This document shows positions 1-7,649 of a stretch of DNA of 29,613 nt, in pieces. A program made the position numbers and the translations under genes. The stretch covers positions 1-29,613 of the forward strand of contig JAZNBI010000063.1 in NCBI GenBank assembly GCA_045586995.1, given 5' to 3'. The stretch is from JAZNBI01 sp045586995. GTDB lineage: Bacteria > Bacillota > Clostridia > Oscillospirales > CAG-272. Below the pieces are notes generated by a model. The model had not been told where the DNA came from and made no database searches. It saw nothing but the letters and a program-made list of their open reading frames with translations. Every line of letters starts with the position of its first letter. Position 1 is the stretch's first letter.

Positions 1-1187
1 TTATCGGCTTCAAGCGTTATAGGCTCAGCCAGATTCAAATGTCCGCCGATTGCAACAAGCTTGTTGTCGGTTATCTTGGCACCAACTTCCATTTTGTCAA
101 ATTTATCTTTGTTTGTATCATTATACTCTAACGCAGAGGAAGTTGAGGTGTTTACAGCATAATATCCGTTGCTGGTATCTGTAAGACCCCATGTTGTTTT
201 TAATGCATAACCCGATTTTGCAACCCAAGTCAATACATTAAGATCTGTTTCGGTTGTAAAAATGCGATTTCGCGTAGAAATTGTCGCCTTTGAAAAATCC
301 CATTTGTATGTCTTTGGCGCATCAGCTTCATATTCTTCGTAGATTTTGATATAATCGAAATACGTTACGTATTTATTTGTGATGCTATCACTTGTATTTG
401 ACTGAGCATCGAATAAACCACTGGAAGCACCGATTTGATTGAAAGTAAAATCATCAATAGTGGTTCCGTAACAATATCTTTTTTGGCAATTTGTATTGCT
501 GACCTCTACCCACAACTCCCAAGCATCGGTTGTTGCGTTATATACGTTTTCAAGGATGAAAAGCACATCGATTCTATACTGACCGACTCTTATATTATCC
601 GTTTTTGCTGCCTCCGGCATTGCAGGAGTTGAATCGATTTTGGATGTATAATTATAAGATCTGATAAAATTGTTATTTGGATGTCCGTCTCTTAAATCTA
701 TGGAGTCACCGGTTTGGGAGTTATACAGGAAATAACTCTGCCAGTTAGGGCGACCTTTGAACTCCACTCTCCACGGCTTGTCGCTTTCGAGGGTGATCGA
801 GCTATTAAGTGTGAAGTATCCGCCATACGGAATAAGAGCTTTACCACCGTTAGCTTTTTCATACAAAGTAACTTCTTGATTAACAGTTATCTTCGCAGAG
901 TCAGGAACGTTTGCCCCAAGAGCCTCTGAATCGGGTCCAACCATAGTCTCAGGGGACTTTGTACCACCTTTAACCCAAGTAATTGCATTATAATCCGTTC
1001 CGGTCGTGGCAATGCTGCCGTTCGAAATTGTTGCGTCTGAGAAATCCCAAATATAGGATTTTCCCGCGCTTTCATCTGCCTGCGCGCTCTGTTGCTCTGC
1101 ATCTGCCGCAAATGCGGGAACGAGCAGAGTAAACGTGCTCAGCAGCATTGCGAAAACAAGGAAAACAGATAAAATTCTTCTTTTCAT
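1..1187 (-). CDS. Secreted protein with tandem beta-sandwich-like repeats (3' end outside window)
   Basis: The frame is open for 395 codons from an ATG at 1187 and runs off the left edge, so the C-terminus is missing. The start follows a good ribosome site (AAGGAG). Residues 1-27 form a Sec signal peptide: basic MKRR, a hydrophobic core, then an AFA-A cleavage site. The mature part begins with a short Gln/Ala/Glu-rich linker. Two related units follow, the first from about residue 45 (YIWDFSDATIS) and the second from about 294 (YKWDFSKATIS). They share a TT-TD-N--TWV stretch and a later ITLE(S/A)DK motif, giving a period near 249 residues. Unit 1 ends with YFDYIKIYEEY, a pattern common at the end of concanavalin A/LamG-like sandwich domains. 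The likely location is extracellular or cell-surface, and carbohydrate or surface binding is inference. I do not recognise a specific family. Confidence 0.75.
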   Translation of the reverse strand, partial: MKRRILSVFLVFAMLLSTFTLLVPAFAADAEQQSAQADESAGKSYIWDFSDATISNGSIATTGTDYNAITWVKGGTKSPETMVGPDSEALGANVPDSAKITVNQEVTLYEKANGGKALIPYGGYFTLNSSITLESDKPWRVEFKGRPNWQSYFLYNSQTGDSIDLRDGHPNNNFIRSYNYTSKIDSTPAMPEAAKTDNIRVGQYRIDVLFILENVYNATTDAWELWVEVSNTNCQKRYCYGTTIDDFTFNQIGASSGLFDAQSNTSDSITNKYVTYFDYIKIYEEYEADAPKTYKWDFSKATISTRNRIFTTETDLNVLTWVAKSGYALKTTWGLTDTSNGYYAVNTSTSSALEYNDTNKDKFDKMEVGAKITDNKLVAIGGHLNLAEPITLEAD

Positions 1188-1254
1188 AAAAATTCTCCTT
1201 TTTACAATTTTGAAAATTTATAATGGGTAACGCAAAGTTGATATTTACCTCATA

Positions 1255-1283
1255 AGTCTATCACAACGACACATTTTTGTCAA
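1255..1283 (-). promoter_or_regulatory. SigA-type promoter for the secreted repeat protein
   Basis: On the minus strand TTGACA (1278-1283) is followed after 17 bp by TAGACT (1255-1260). It predicts a leader of about 60 nt ending in AAAAGGAGAATTTTT before the ATG at 1187. The -35 is perfect and the -10 matches 4 of 6 bases. Confidence 0.7.
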
Positions 1284-1373
1284 TATATTTAAAAAAAATT
1301 TACAATTTAGAAATTCTCTTTGGTAATATAGTATAATTTTTTCTCCGCGTTTATGTCATTTTTTTCGTTTTCC

Positions 1374-1438
1374 GCGGACCGTCGGGGACGCCTTTTTGCG
1401 GACCGTCAATTTGCGAAGCAAATATGGACGCACGGTCC
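1374..1438. repeat. Intergenic palindromic repeat (GGACCGTC type)
   Basis: GCGGACCGTC occurs twice (1374-1383 and 1398-1407). The second copy starts a nested hairpin: the outer arm GGACCGT (1400-1406) pairs with ACGGTCC (1432-1438), and the inner arm ATTTGC (1409-1414) pairs with GCAAAT (1418-1423) around GAA. It is much richer in GC than the surrounding intergenic DNA and carries no gene. It lies just downstream of galM, but no U-tract follows it on the minus strand, so it is not a typical terminator. It most resembles a dispersed extragenic palindrome. Confidence 0.5.
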
Positions 1439-1450
1439 CTACAATTGTAA

Positions 1451-2506
1451 TTATTTTACCGAAAATGCGTATACCGTCGTATAATCGTATTTTTCGCCGG
1501 GTGACAACACCGTATCCGTGAAATTTTTATGATTTATTCCGTCGGGCATCTTTTGGGTTTCCAAACACAGAGCATTCTGCTTGCCCTGCTTATATCCACC
1601 CTTGAACGGATGCTCCGTATTCCCGAGAAAATTGCCCGAATAAAGCTGCACGCTCGGTTGATTCGTATACACCTTCATAACTCTGCCCGTCTTTTCGTCA
1701 TACAGCTCTCCGCGAAGCTTTATATCCTCGCTCTCGCCGCCGCAGAAGTTAAGGCAATGGTCATAGCCGCCCGCCTTCTTCAACGCGTCGCAATCCGCGC
1801 CGAAATCCTTGCGGAGCGTTTTTGCTACACGAAAATCAAACGGTGTTCCCTCTACCGAAGCTATCTCGCCGTCGGGAATAAGCTCCCCATCCGTCGAAAT
1901 AAACGTGTCGGCATCAAGCCACAATATATGGTCAAGAACGCTTCCGCTCGCATATCCGCCCAAATTGAAATAGGCGTGGTTCGTGAGATTTACCACCGTT
2001 CGCTTATCGGTTTGCGCTTCGTACCGTATAGAAAGCGCGTTATCGTCCGAAAATGTATACGTTACCTTTACATCCAAGGTGCCCGGGTAGCCCTCCTCAC
2101 CGTCGGGAGATGTATACGTCAGCTCTGCCGAATTTTTGTCAATCTCTCTGACGCCCCACATCCTTTTATCAAAGCCCTCCTTGCCTCCGTGGAGATGATT
2201 CGCTCCGTCGTTGTCATACAGCGCGTATTCTTTACCGTCAAGCGTGAATTTTGCTTTGCCGATTCGATTTCCTACCCTTCCGATAAGCGCGCCCTGATAT
2301 CCATCGGCTTTAACGTAATCTTCAATCGAATCGTATCCGCAAATTACATCAGAAAATCTTCCGTTTCTGTCGGGAACCGATATCCGAGTGAGCGTGCCGC
2401 CGTATTCAATAAACGAAACCTCGGCGCCTGACGCGTTCCTTATCGTATATTCAAAAACCTCTTTGCCGCAGGCAAGCTTTCCGAATAATTTCTTCTCAAT
2501 GCTCAT
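1451..2506 (-). CDS. galM: Aldose 1-epimerase (galactose mutarotase)
   Basis: This enzyme interconverts alpha and beta anomers of galactose or glucose in the cytoplasm, feeding alpha-D-galactose to the Leloir pathway. The 351-residue length is normal for GalM. Visible family signatures are NHLHGGKEGFDKRMWG near residue 103, whose histidine lies in the conserved substrate pocket, and NLTNHAYFNLGG near 175 with the catalytic His. CLETQKMPDGINH near residue 315 contains the catalytic Glu. The start at 2506 is preceded by AAAGAGGTAAAAAA, an acceptable ribosome site. It lies 18 bp downstream of the nucleotidyltransferase gene on the same strand, so the two are almost certainly cotranscribed from the promoter at 3472-3500. 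Nothing unusual was seen in the protein. Confidence 0.95.
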   Translation of the reverse strand: MSIEKKLFGKLACGKEVFEYTIRNASGAEVSFIEYGGTLTRISVPDRNGRFSDVICGYDSIEDYVKADGYQGALIGRVGNRIGKAKFTLDGKEYALYDNDGANHLHGGKEGFDKRMWGVREIDKNSAELTYTSPDGEEGYPGTLDVKVTYTFSDDNALSIRYEAQTDKRTVVNLTNHAYFNLGGYASGSVLDHILWLDADTFISTDGELIPDGEIASVEGTPFDFRVAKTLRKDFGADCDALKKAGGYDHCLNFCGGESEDIKLRGELYDEKTGRVMKVYTNQPSVQLYSGNFLGNTEHPFKGGYKQGKQNALCLETQKMPDGINHKNFTDTVLSPGEKYDYTTVYAFSVK

Positions 2507-2524
2507 TTTTTTACCTCTTTTGTC

Positions 2525-3436
2525 TTATTTCCAAAGTTTTTGCGGATATTCTCCGTTTTCTATCATTTTTCTTATACCCTCTTTTACATACGGCTTATCC
2601 TCGCTGTACGTAACGCCAAACCATTTCGCCGTCGTGTCGTATGCCTTTATGTCGACAAGCGATTGCTTTTCGAGCTGTCCGACGATATTCGGAAGCAGAT
2701 ATTCCTTCTTCATCGGATTGTCAGAAATATTTCCCAGGAAATTATAAAATTCCTTTTTCAAGGGCGCAAATATCTCTGGGGTAAAGCCCCAGAAGTTCAT
2801 AGATACTATCGTGTCATACGGCAAGTCGCGCCATTTTTCTCCGTCGAGATATGCAGCAATTTCGCCGTTCGGCTTTATCTTCGTTCTTTCGACAATGTCG
2901 CAAAGCATTCCGTTCTTATCAACGGCGCAAACTCCTCTCGAAACCGTGCCGTTTTCGGTGAGCGTATTCTTTAGCACGTATCCTACTATGGCGGTGTGTA
3001 TCTTTCCGTCACCGCGCTTAACGTTTCTGAGGAATTCCGCAATCTTTTCATAAGCGTCGCGTCCGTAAAAATCATCTGCGTTGATAACCGCAAAGTTGTC
3101 GTCGCCTACTTCTTTCTCCGCGCATAATAATGCGTGCGCCGTTCCCCACGGCTTTACGCGACCTTCGGGCAGGCAGTCGGCACTCGGCAGCAAGCTTTCA
3201 AGTGATTGGAATGCATATTCGGTCTTGATAAACGGCTCGACTCTTTTACCGACGGTATCTCTGAAATTGTCGAGATTTTCCTCCTTAATAATAAATACTA
3301 CCTTATCAAAGCCCGCTTGTATAGCGTCGTATATGGAAAAATCGATAATAAATTCGCCGTTTTCGGTCATCGGGTCAATTTGCTTCATTCCACCATAGCG
3401 GGAACCCATTCCCGCAGCAAGTATAACAAGTGTCAT
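2525..3436 (-). CDS. Sugar-1-phosphate nucleotidyltransferase family protein
   Basis: This 303-residue protein has the Rossmann-like NTP-transferase fold. The N-terminal motif LVILAAGMGSRYGGMKQIDP is the nucleotide-binding G-x-G-x-R...K signature. PWGTAHALL near residue 103 contacts the base or sugar, and INADDFYG near 118 supplies metal-binding Asp residues. It lacks the left-handed beta-helix seen in GlgC and GlmU. Clustering with galM suggests a UTP-dependent hexose-1-phosphate (Glc-1-P or Gal-1-P) uridylyltransferase in a galactose route, but the substrate cannot be read from the sequence. The start at 3436 has a strong upstream ribosome site (ACGGAGGTT). It is the first gene of the unit with galM. 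Confidence 0.85.
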   Translation of the reverse strand: MTLVILAAGMGSRYGGMKQIDPMTENGEFIIDFSIYDAIQAGFDKVVFIIKEENLDNFRDTVGKRVEPFIKTEYAFQSLESLLPSADCLPEGRVKPWGTAHALLCAEKEVGDDNFAVINADDFYGRDAYEKIAEFLRNVKRGDGKIHTAIVGYVLKNTLTENGTVSRGVCAVDKNGMLCDIVERTKIKPNGEIAAYLDGEKWRDLPYDTIVSMNFWGFTPEIFAPLKKEFYNFLGNISDNPMKKEYLLPNIVGQLEKQSLVDIKAYDTTAKWFGVTYSEDKPYVKEGIRKMIENGEYPQKLWK

Positions 3437-3471
3437 ATTGATAAACCTCCGTATTTTTTTATTTCTACCAT

Positions 3472-3500
3472 ATTATATAATATATTGAATAATTTATCAA
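3472..3500 (-). promoter_or_regulatory. SigA promoter for the nucleotidyltransferase-galM unit
   Basis: On the minus strand TTGATA (3495-3500) and a perfect TATAAT (3472-3477) are separated by 17 bp. Transcription would begin near 3465, about 30 nt ahead of the start codon at 3436. It is divergent from the regulator promoter 30 bp away. Confidence 0.8.
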
Positions 3501-3529
3501 CCGTTTTTTGAAAAATTATATTTTTACAC

Positions 3530-3558
3530 TTGACTTTTTAATTGCCGATATGTATAAT
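3530..3558 (+). promoter_or_regulatory. SigA promoter for the Crp-like regulator and ABC operon
   Basis: TTGACT (3530-3535), 17 bp, then a perfect TATAAT (3553-3558). The predicted transcript begins near 3565, so the AAAGGAG at 3564-3570 would sit at the extreme 5' end of the mRNA. Confidence 0.8.
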
Positions 3559-3570
3559 ATAGCAAAGGAG

Positions 3571-3592
3571 AACTGTACCAAATGGTACAGTT
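3571..3592. promoter_or_regulatory. 22-bp perfect palindrome: candidate Crp-like operator or leader hairpin
   Basis: AACTGTACC (3571-3579), a 4-nt spacer AAAT, and GGTACAGTT (3584-3592) form a perfect inverted repeat. Its size and twofold geometry match operators bound by Crp/Fnr dimers. It is immediately downstream of the promoter and upstream of a Crp/Fnr-type gene, which suggests autorepression. As RNA it would be a 9-bp hairpin lying between the only strong Shine-Dalgarno (3564-3570) and the ATG at 3602. Confidence 0.7.
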
Positions 3593-3601
3593 TACAAGAA
3601 A

Positions 3602-4273
3602 ATGACTGATAAAAAAATAATCGAACTGCTTTCAGCGCATCCCTTATTCGCCGAAATTCCCGAAAAAGAAATAGAAGGTGTCGTAAACTATTCGGCAAAG
3701 CTATCGTTTTTTTCGGCAGGTGACACGATATATTCCCCGAAAAGCCAATTCCGCGCCCTCGGCTTTATCATAAAAGGACGCGCGGTGGTGTTTTCCTCGG
3801 ATACGGCAAAGGACGTTATATTGCGCACGCTCAACAGCGGGGATTCCTTTGGAATTGCCAATCTGTTTCGCCCGCAAAAAATATATATAAGCCGAATATG
3901 CGCAAAAAACGCCTGCACCGTTCTTTTCATAGAGGCGTCGAAAATGAAGGAGCTGCTTGAAACCAACATGCAAATTATGCATAATTATATCGGCTTTCTT
4001 TCAGACCGCATTTCGTTTTTAAATTTGAAAATCCGTTTTTTCACCGCCGGCTCTGCCGAACGCAAGCTTGCGCTTTATCTCGCGTCGCTCTCGACTCGGG
4101 ATAACGAGGTAATGCTCGAAAATTCGATCGCATCTCTCTCTGATATGCTCGATATCGGACGGTCCTCGCTTTACAGGGCATTTGAACGCTTGGAAAAGGA
4201 TGGTTTTATAAAAAAGCAAGGGCGTTTGATAATATTGAAAAACATTGAGAAAATGATAAATGAATACAACTAA
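3602..4273 (+). CDS. Crp/Fnr-family transcriptional regulator
   Basis: The 223-residue protein has the two-domain layout of the family. Residues 1 to about 120 form a cyclic-nucleotide-binding-like beta-barrel (SFFSAGDTIYS, GFIIKGRAVVF, LNSGDSFGIA). A dimerisation helix runs to about 145, and a C-terminal winged helix-turn-helix follows with the recognition segment SDMLDIGRSSLYRAFERLEK. The canonical cAMP-contacting Arg-Ser pair is absent and there is no N-terminal cysteine cluster as in Fnr, so the effector is unknown. It is followed 15 bp later by the ABC transporter genes, which it probably controls, and the palindrome at 3571-3592 is its likely target. No alternative in-frame start exists between the upstream stop and 3602, although the close ribosome site is weak (ACAAGAAA). 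Confidence 0.88.
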   Translation: MTDKKIIELLSAHPLFAEIPEKEIEGVVNYSAKLSFFSAGDTIYSPKSQFRALGFIIKGRAVVFSSDTAKDVILRTLNSGDSFGIANLFRPQKIYISRICAKNACTVLFIEASKMKELLETNMQIMHNYIGFLSDRISFLNLKIRFFTAGSAERKLALYLASLSTRDNEVMLENSIASLSDMLDIGRSSLYRAFERLEKDGFIKKQGRLIILKNIEKMINEYN

Positions 4274-4288
4274 AAAGGAGATCAAATC

Positions 4289-5290
4289 ATGAAAAAATCA
4301 ACATTCAAGAAAATTATTGCTATCGCGTTTTGCCTAGTATTCTCTTTATCGGCATTTGGCTGTACCGTGCCCGAAAAAATCGACTCGGAAGTCGAAATCG
4401 ACGTTATGGTACTCAACGGCACGACCGGCTTCGGTATGGCTCCGCTTATGAGCGACTATTCCGCAGAAGGCGAAAAGGAGCTCAATCTCAAATTCAGCGT
4501 TGAAAGTGCCGCTGAAAACGTACTTGCCGCGCTGATAAACGGCAGTGCAGATATTGCGGCGCTTCCGACCAATGCCGCATCGGTGCTCTATAAAAAGACC
4601 AACGGTAACGTAAAGGTAGTTGCAATAAACACGCTCGGAGTTCTCTATCTCATTGAAAACGGAAGCTCTATAAGTTCGTTTGCCGATTTGGAAGGCAAAA
4701 CCGTTTATGTTCCCGGACAGGGCTCAAACCCCGAATATGTATTTAATTATTTATGCGAGAAAAACGGTCTTGAAATCGGAAAGGATATTTTCGTTGACTT
4801 TTCTTACTCCGAGCCGGCTGCATTGCGCACGGCGATAGCCAGCGGAACTGTAAGCATCGCCGTTCTTCCCGAACCAATGGTAACTATCGCCAAAAATGCT
4901 AACAGCTCTTTGCGCACAGCTATTGATTTTACTGCCGAATGGGAAAAATTCGAGCCGAAGGATTCGCTTGTGCAGGGTTGTATCGTTGCTCGCTCCGATT
5001 TTGTTGAGGAGCATCCCAATGAGCTGAATAAATTCCTTGAGCTCTACAAGTCTTCGATTGAATTTGTAATTTCAAATCCTGAAGAAGCAGGCGAAAAAAT
5101 TGCCTCAACGGGTATATTCAACAACGCCGCAGTTGCAAAAAAAGCAATTCCAAACTGCAATATCTGCTATATTGACGGTGAGGATATGAAGACCTCGTTT
5201 GAGGTATTTCTCAACGTACTTTATAATGCAAATCCTTCGTCAATAGGCGGCGCGCTTCCGGACGATTCCTTCTACTATATTGCTGATTAA
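4289..5290 (+). CDS. ABC transporter substrate-binding lipoprotein (SsuA/NMT1-like)
   Basis: This is the extracytoplasmic solute receptor of the three-gene importer. Residues 1-25 are a lipoprotein signal ending in LSAFGC, so Cys25 would be lipidated and anchor the protein to the membrane. The mature part resembles periplasmic-binding-fold receptors of the nitrate/sulfonate/taurine and thiamine-precursor group: an early NGTTGFGMAPLM strand-loop, ALINGSADIAALPTNAAS near residue 85, LEGKTVYVPGQGS near 135, and SGTVSIAVLPEPM near 190. At 333 residues the length is normal. A clear ribosome site (AAAAAGGAGATCAAATC) precedes the ATG. The substrate cannot be deduced: no riboswitch, sulfonate monooxygenase or thiamine gene lies nearby. 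Confidence 0.88.
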   Translation: MKKSTFKKIIAIAFCLVFSLSAFGCTVPEKIDSEVEIDVMVLNGTTGFGMAPLMSDYSAEGEKELNLKFSVESAAENVLAALINGSADIAALPTNAASVLYKKTNGNVKVVAINTLGVLYLIENGSSISSFADLEGKTVYVPGQGSNPEYVFNYLCEKNGLEIGKDIFVDFSYSEPAALRTAIASGTVSIAVLPEPMVTIAKNANSSLRTAIDFTAEWEKFEPKDSLVQGCIVARSDFVEEHPNELNKFLELYKSSIEFVISNPEEAGEKIASTGIFNNAAVAKKAIPNCNICYIDGEDMKTSFEVFLNVLYNANPSSIGGALPDDSFYYIAD

Positions 5291-5291
5291 T

Positions 5292-6053
5292 ATGGGGAAG
5301 CGTGCTAAAAATTTTTTACGCATAGGCGCAATATCGTTATTCTGGATAGCGATTTGGTTTGTCGCGGCTATATGTGTAAATCAAGAGCTGCTGTTGCCGT
5401 CGCCAACCGATGTTATCGTTCGGCTTTTCGAGCTTGTTGTTACGACTGAATTTTGGCTAACGGCGGCAACTTCGCTTTTCCGAATTTTTCTCGGAACTCT
5501 TTTCGCAATAGTTCTCGGTGCTGTTTTGGCAATGCTTTCATCAAAAACCAAAATAGTGTATGAGCTTTTGTTCCCTATCGTTTCCGTGATAAAATCAACG
5601 CCCGTCGCCTCGTTTATAATCCTTGCTTTAATTTGGATAGGACGCGATTATTTGCCGTCGTTTATATCGGTTCTTATCGTTTTCCCCGTTGCATATACGA
5701 ATGTGTATGAGGGAATTAAAAATATATCGGTGCAGCTTTTGGAGGTAGCCAGGATTTACGATTTTTCCTTCTCAAAAAAAATGCTTAAGCTGTACGTGCC
5801 CTCTGTTATGCCGTACTTTATCGCTGCTTGTAAAAGCTCGCTCGGGCTTGCCTGGAAAGCGGGTATTGCCGCGGAGGTGTTGGTGCGTCCGCAAATTTCC
5901 ATCGGAAATGAGCTTTATGAATCCAAGCTTTACCTTGAAACCACAAATCTCTTTGCGTGGACGGCAGTCGTTATTGTTTTGAGCATTTTACTTGAAGCGG
6001 TTTTTATGAATTTGCTCAAAAAGCTCGGCAAAAAATATAATGTCAAGGAATGA
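5292..6053 (+). CDS. ABC transporter permease (SsuC/TauC-like)
   Basis: This integral membrane subunit of 253 residues has about six hydrophobic helices. The cytoplasmic coupling loop near residues 153-185 (EVARIYDFSFSKKMLKLYVP, then SVMPYF) corresponds to the EAA loop that docks on the ATPase. The segment SSLGLAWKAGIAAEVL is typical of the SsuC/TauC/NrtB group. I place the start at the ATG at 5292, two bases after the stop of the binding-protein gene. A TTG at 5280 in the same frame would add four residues but has no better ribosome site. The near-overlap implies translational coupling within the operon. Confidence 0.87.
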   Translation: MGKRAKNFLRIGAISLFWIAIWFVAAICVNQELLLPSPTDVIVRLFELVVTTEFWLTAATSLFRIFLGTLFAIVLGAVLAMLSSKTKIVYELLFPIVSVIKSTPVASFIILALIWIGRDYLPSFISVLIVFPVAYTNVYEGIKNISVQLLEVARIYDFSFSKKMLKLYVPSVMPYFIAACKSSLGLAWKAGIAAEVLVRPQISIGNELYESKLYLETTNLFAWTAVVIVLSILLEAVFMNLLKKLGKKYNVKE

Positions 6054-6075
6054 AAAGGTTATCGGAGGACAAATA

Positions 6076-6657
6076 ATGTTAAAACTCATCAACGTTTCAA
6101 AAAGCTTTGACAAAAACATAATAATCGAGAATTTTTCACACGAATTTTCAAAAAAAGGCATAACCGTAATATCTGGAAATTCGGGACGAGGAAAAACCAC
6201 TTTGTTAAATATTATAGCGGGGCTTATTCCGTGCGATTCGGGGGAAATCGAAAACCGCTATAAATCTATTGCTTATTCATTTCAAGAGCCGCGGCTTTTT
6301 GATTGGCTAACGGTACTCGAAAACGTAGCTGCGGTTTTGCCCGAAGGCAATCAGAGCGCTGACAGCCGAAAAAAAGCGCTGAGCGCACTCGAAAAGGTCG
6401 GGCTGTCAAACGACATTGACAAGTACCCTTCCGAGCTTTCCGGAGGAATGAAGCAGAGAGTTTCTTTGGCGCGCGCTTTTGCCTATGACGCTGAGCTTAT
6501 TCTGTTTGACGAACCATTCAAGGAGCTTGAAAATGAGCTTGCCGAAAGGGTTGCAGAGCTGATAAAAGAAGAAGGCAAAAACAAAAAGATTATACTCGTT
6601 ACGCACAATTCGGAAATGCTGGAATATATCGCTGACGAAATTATAAAATTGCAATAA
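6076..6657 (+). CDS. ABC transporter ATP-binding protein (SsuB/TauB-like)
   Basis: The nucleotide-binding subunit shows the complete set of ATPase motifs: Walker A GNSGRGKTT (Lys near residue 40), Q-loop SFQEPRLFDW, signature LSGGMKQRVSLARAFA, Walker B LILFDEP and the switch His in LVTHN. The start at 6076 is chosen because CGGAGGACAAATA precedes it. An upstream in-frame ATG (6040) overlaps the permease end and lacks such a site. At 193 residues it is shorter than typical SsuB/TauB (about 240-260), lacking the C-terminal extension after the H-loop, but all catalytic elements are present. It is the last gene of the importer operon. Confidence 0.9.
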   Translation: MLKLINVSKSFDKNIIIENFSHEFSKKGITVISGNSGRGKTTLLNIIAGLIPCDSGEIENRYKSIAYSFQEPRLFDWLTVLENVAAVLPEGNQSADSRKKALSALEKVGLSNDIDKYPSELSGGMKQRVSLARAFAYDAELILFDEPFKELENELAERVAELIKEEGKNKKIILVTHNSEMLEYIADEIIKLQ

Positions 6658-6768
6658 GGCAGCAACCCAATTTGTTACCGTATCATTCGAAAAAGCAAAA
6701 CTCCGCCGACAACTTTTCGAAAAATCTGCTCTTATAATAAAATGTTGTTTTTTAAACAAATACAATCA

Positions 6769-6834
6769 ACGGGCACGCCCGATAATCAAGCTTTCAAACT
6801 TTGCTTATCGTGCGTGCCCGTAATGATTTTTTTT
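6769..6834 (+). terminator. Rho-independent terminator after the ABC operon
   Basis: ACGGGCACGC (6769-6778) pairs perfectly with GCGTGCCCGT (6812-6821), with an inner CGATAA/TTATCG extension. A run of eight T follows (6827-6834). It lies between convergent genes and could also serve sigG, though the U-tract is weaker on that strand. Confidence 0.85.
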
Positions 6835-6846
6835 GCTGCGTCTACA

Positions 6847-7620
6847 TCAAATTTGTTTTCTTATGCGTTCCAACGCACCCTTTTCAAGACGTGATACCTG
6901 CGCTTGCGAAATTCCTATTTCCTCTGCAATCTCCATCTGCGTTTTATTTTTATAAAAGCGAAGATTAATTATAGTTCGCTCGCGCTCGGAAAGCTTTTTC
7001 ATTGCCTCGCGCAAAACCATACTTTCAAGCCACATCTCGTCCGAATCCTTCGTATCGCTTAATTGGTCGATTACATAAATAGAATCGCCGTTTTCGCTGT
7101 AAACGGGTTCATTTAGCGAAATAGGGTCTACTATTGCCTCCATTGCCCGAATAACATTTTCCTTTTTTTCTCCTATAAAGCGAGCGATTTCGTCTACTGT
7201 CGGCTCTCGCTCAAGCTTTCCCTCAAGCGTTTCGCGCGCCTGTAAGGATTTATATGCTGTATCCCTCACAGAGCGACTGATGCGAACTGCATTGTTATCT
7301 CTCAAATATCGCCTTATTTCACCTATTATCATAGGAACGGCATAGGTGGAAAACTTGACGTCAAGCTCTGTGTTAAAATTGTCAACCGCCTTTATTAATC
7401 CGATACACCCGACTTGAAAAAGGTCATCAAGATTTTCATTTCTCCCCGTAAACCGCTGTATGATGCTGAGCACAAGGCGAAGATTTCCGTATATCAATAT
7501 CTGTCTTGCCTCGCTGTCGCCGGATTTTGCTCTCTTTAGAAGTTCTTTTTTCTCTGCGTCGTCGAGAAGCTTGAGTTTCGAGGTGTTTACACCGCAAATT
7601 TCAACTTTATTATGATACAT
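6847..7620 (-). CDS. sigG: RNA polymerase sporulation sigma factor SigG
   Basis: This 257-residue sigma-70-family factor directs late forespore transcription in endospore formers. The N-terminus NKVEICGVNTSKLKLL is the diagnostic SigG opening, whose first residues are involved in anti-sigma recognition. Region 2 is NLRLVLSIIQRF, DDLFQVGCIGLIKAVDNF and KFSTYAVPMIIGEIRRYLRD. Region 3 covers about residues 115-165. Region 4 ends with TQMEIAEEIGISQAQVSRLE, a complete helix-turn-helix. Length and motif order match Bacillus SigG. The start at 7620 is preceded by TTGGGAGATTGAT. It is not next to spoIIG/sigE or sigA here but lies after rplS, separated by a terminator. A SigG-like promoter (7650-7681) suggests autoactivation. 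Confidence 0.95.
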   Translation of the reverse strand: MYHNKVEICGVNTSKLKLLDDAEKKELLKRAKSGDSEARQILIYGNLRLVLSIIQRFTGRNENLDDLFQVGCIGLIKAVDNFNTELDVKFSTYAVPMIIGEIRRYLRDNNAVRISRSVRDTAYKSLQARETLEGKLEREPTVDEIARFIGEKKENVIRAMEAIVDPISLNEPVYSENGDSIYVIDQLSDTKDSDEMWLESMVLREAMKKLSERERTIINLRFYKNKTQMEIAEEIGISQAQVSRLEKGALERIRKQI

Positions 7621-7631
7621 ATCAATCTCCC

Positions 7632-7647
7632 AATGGCATTTGCCATT
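7632..7647. promoter_or_regulatory. 16-bp palindrome immediately upstream of sigG
   Basis: AATGGCATTTGCCATT is a perfect 16-bp palindrome just upstream of the sigG ribosome site and downstream of the candidate sporulation promoter. It could be an operator or only a chance AT/GC palindrome. Confidence 0.35.
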
Positions 7648-7649
7648 AA

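Noticed and set aside
1529..2431. Long 300-codon open frame on the plus strand inside galM
   Set aside because: It is the antisense shadow of a clearly conserved galM gene, has no ribosome site and no recognisable motif.
3571..3592. Palindrome as a terminator
   Set aside because: There is no T-run after it and it lies directly behind a promoter, ahead of an intact gene.
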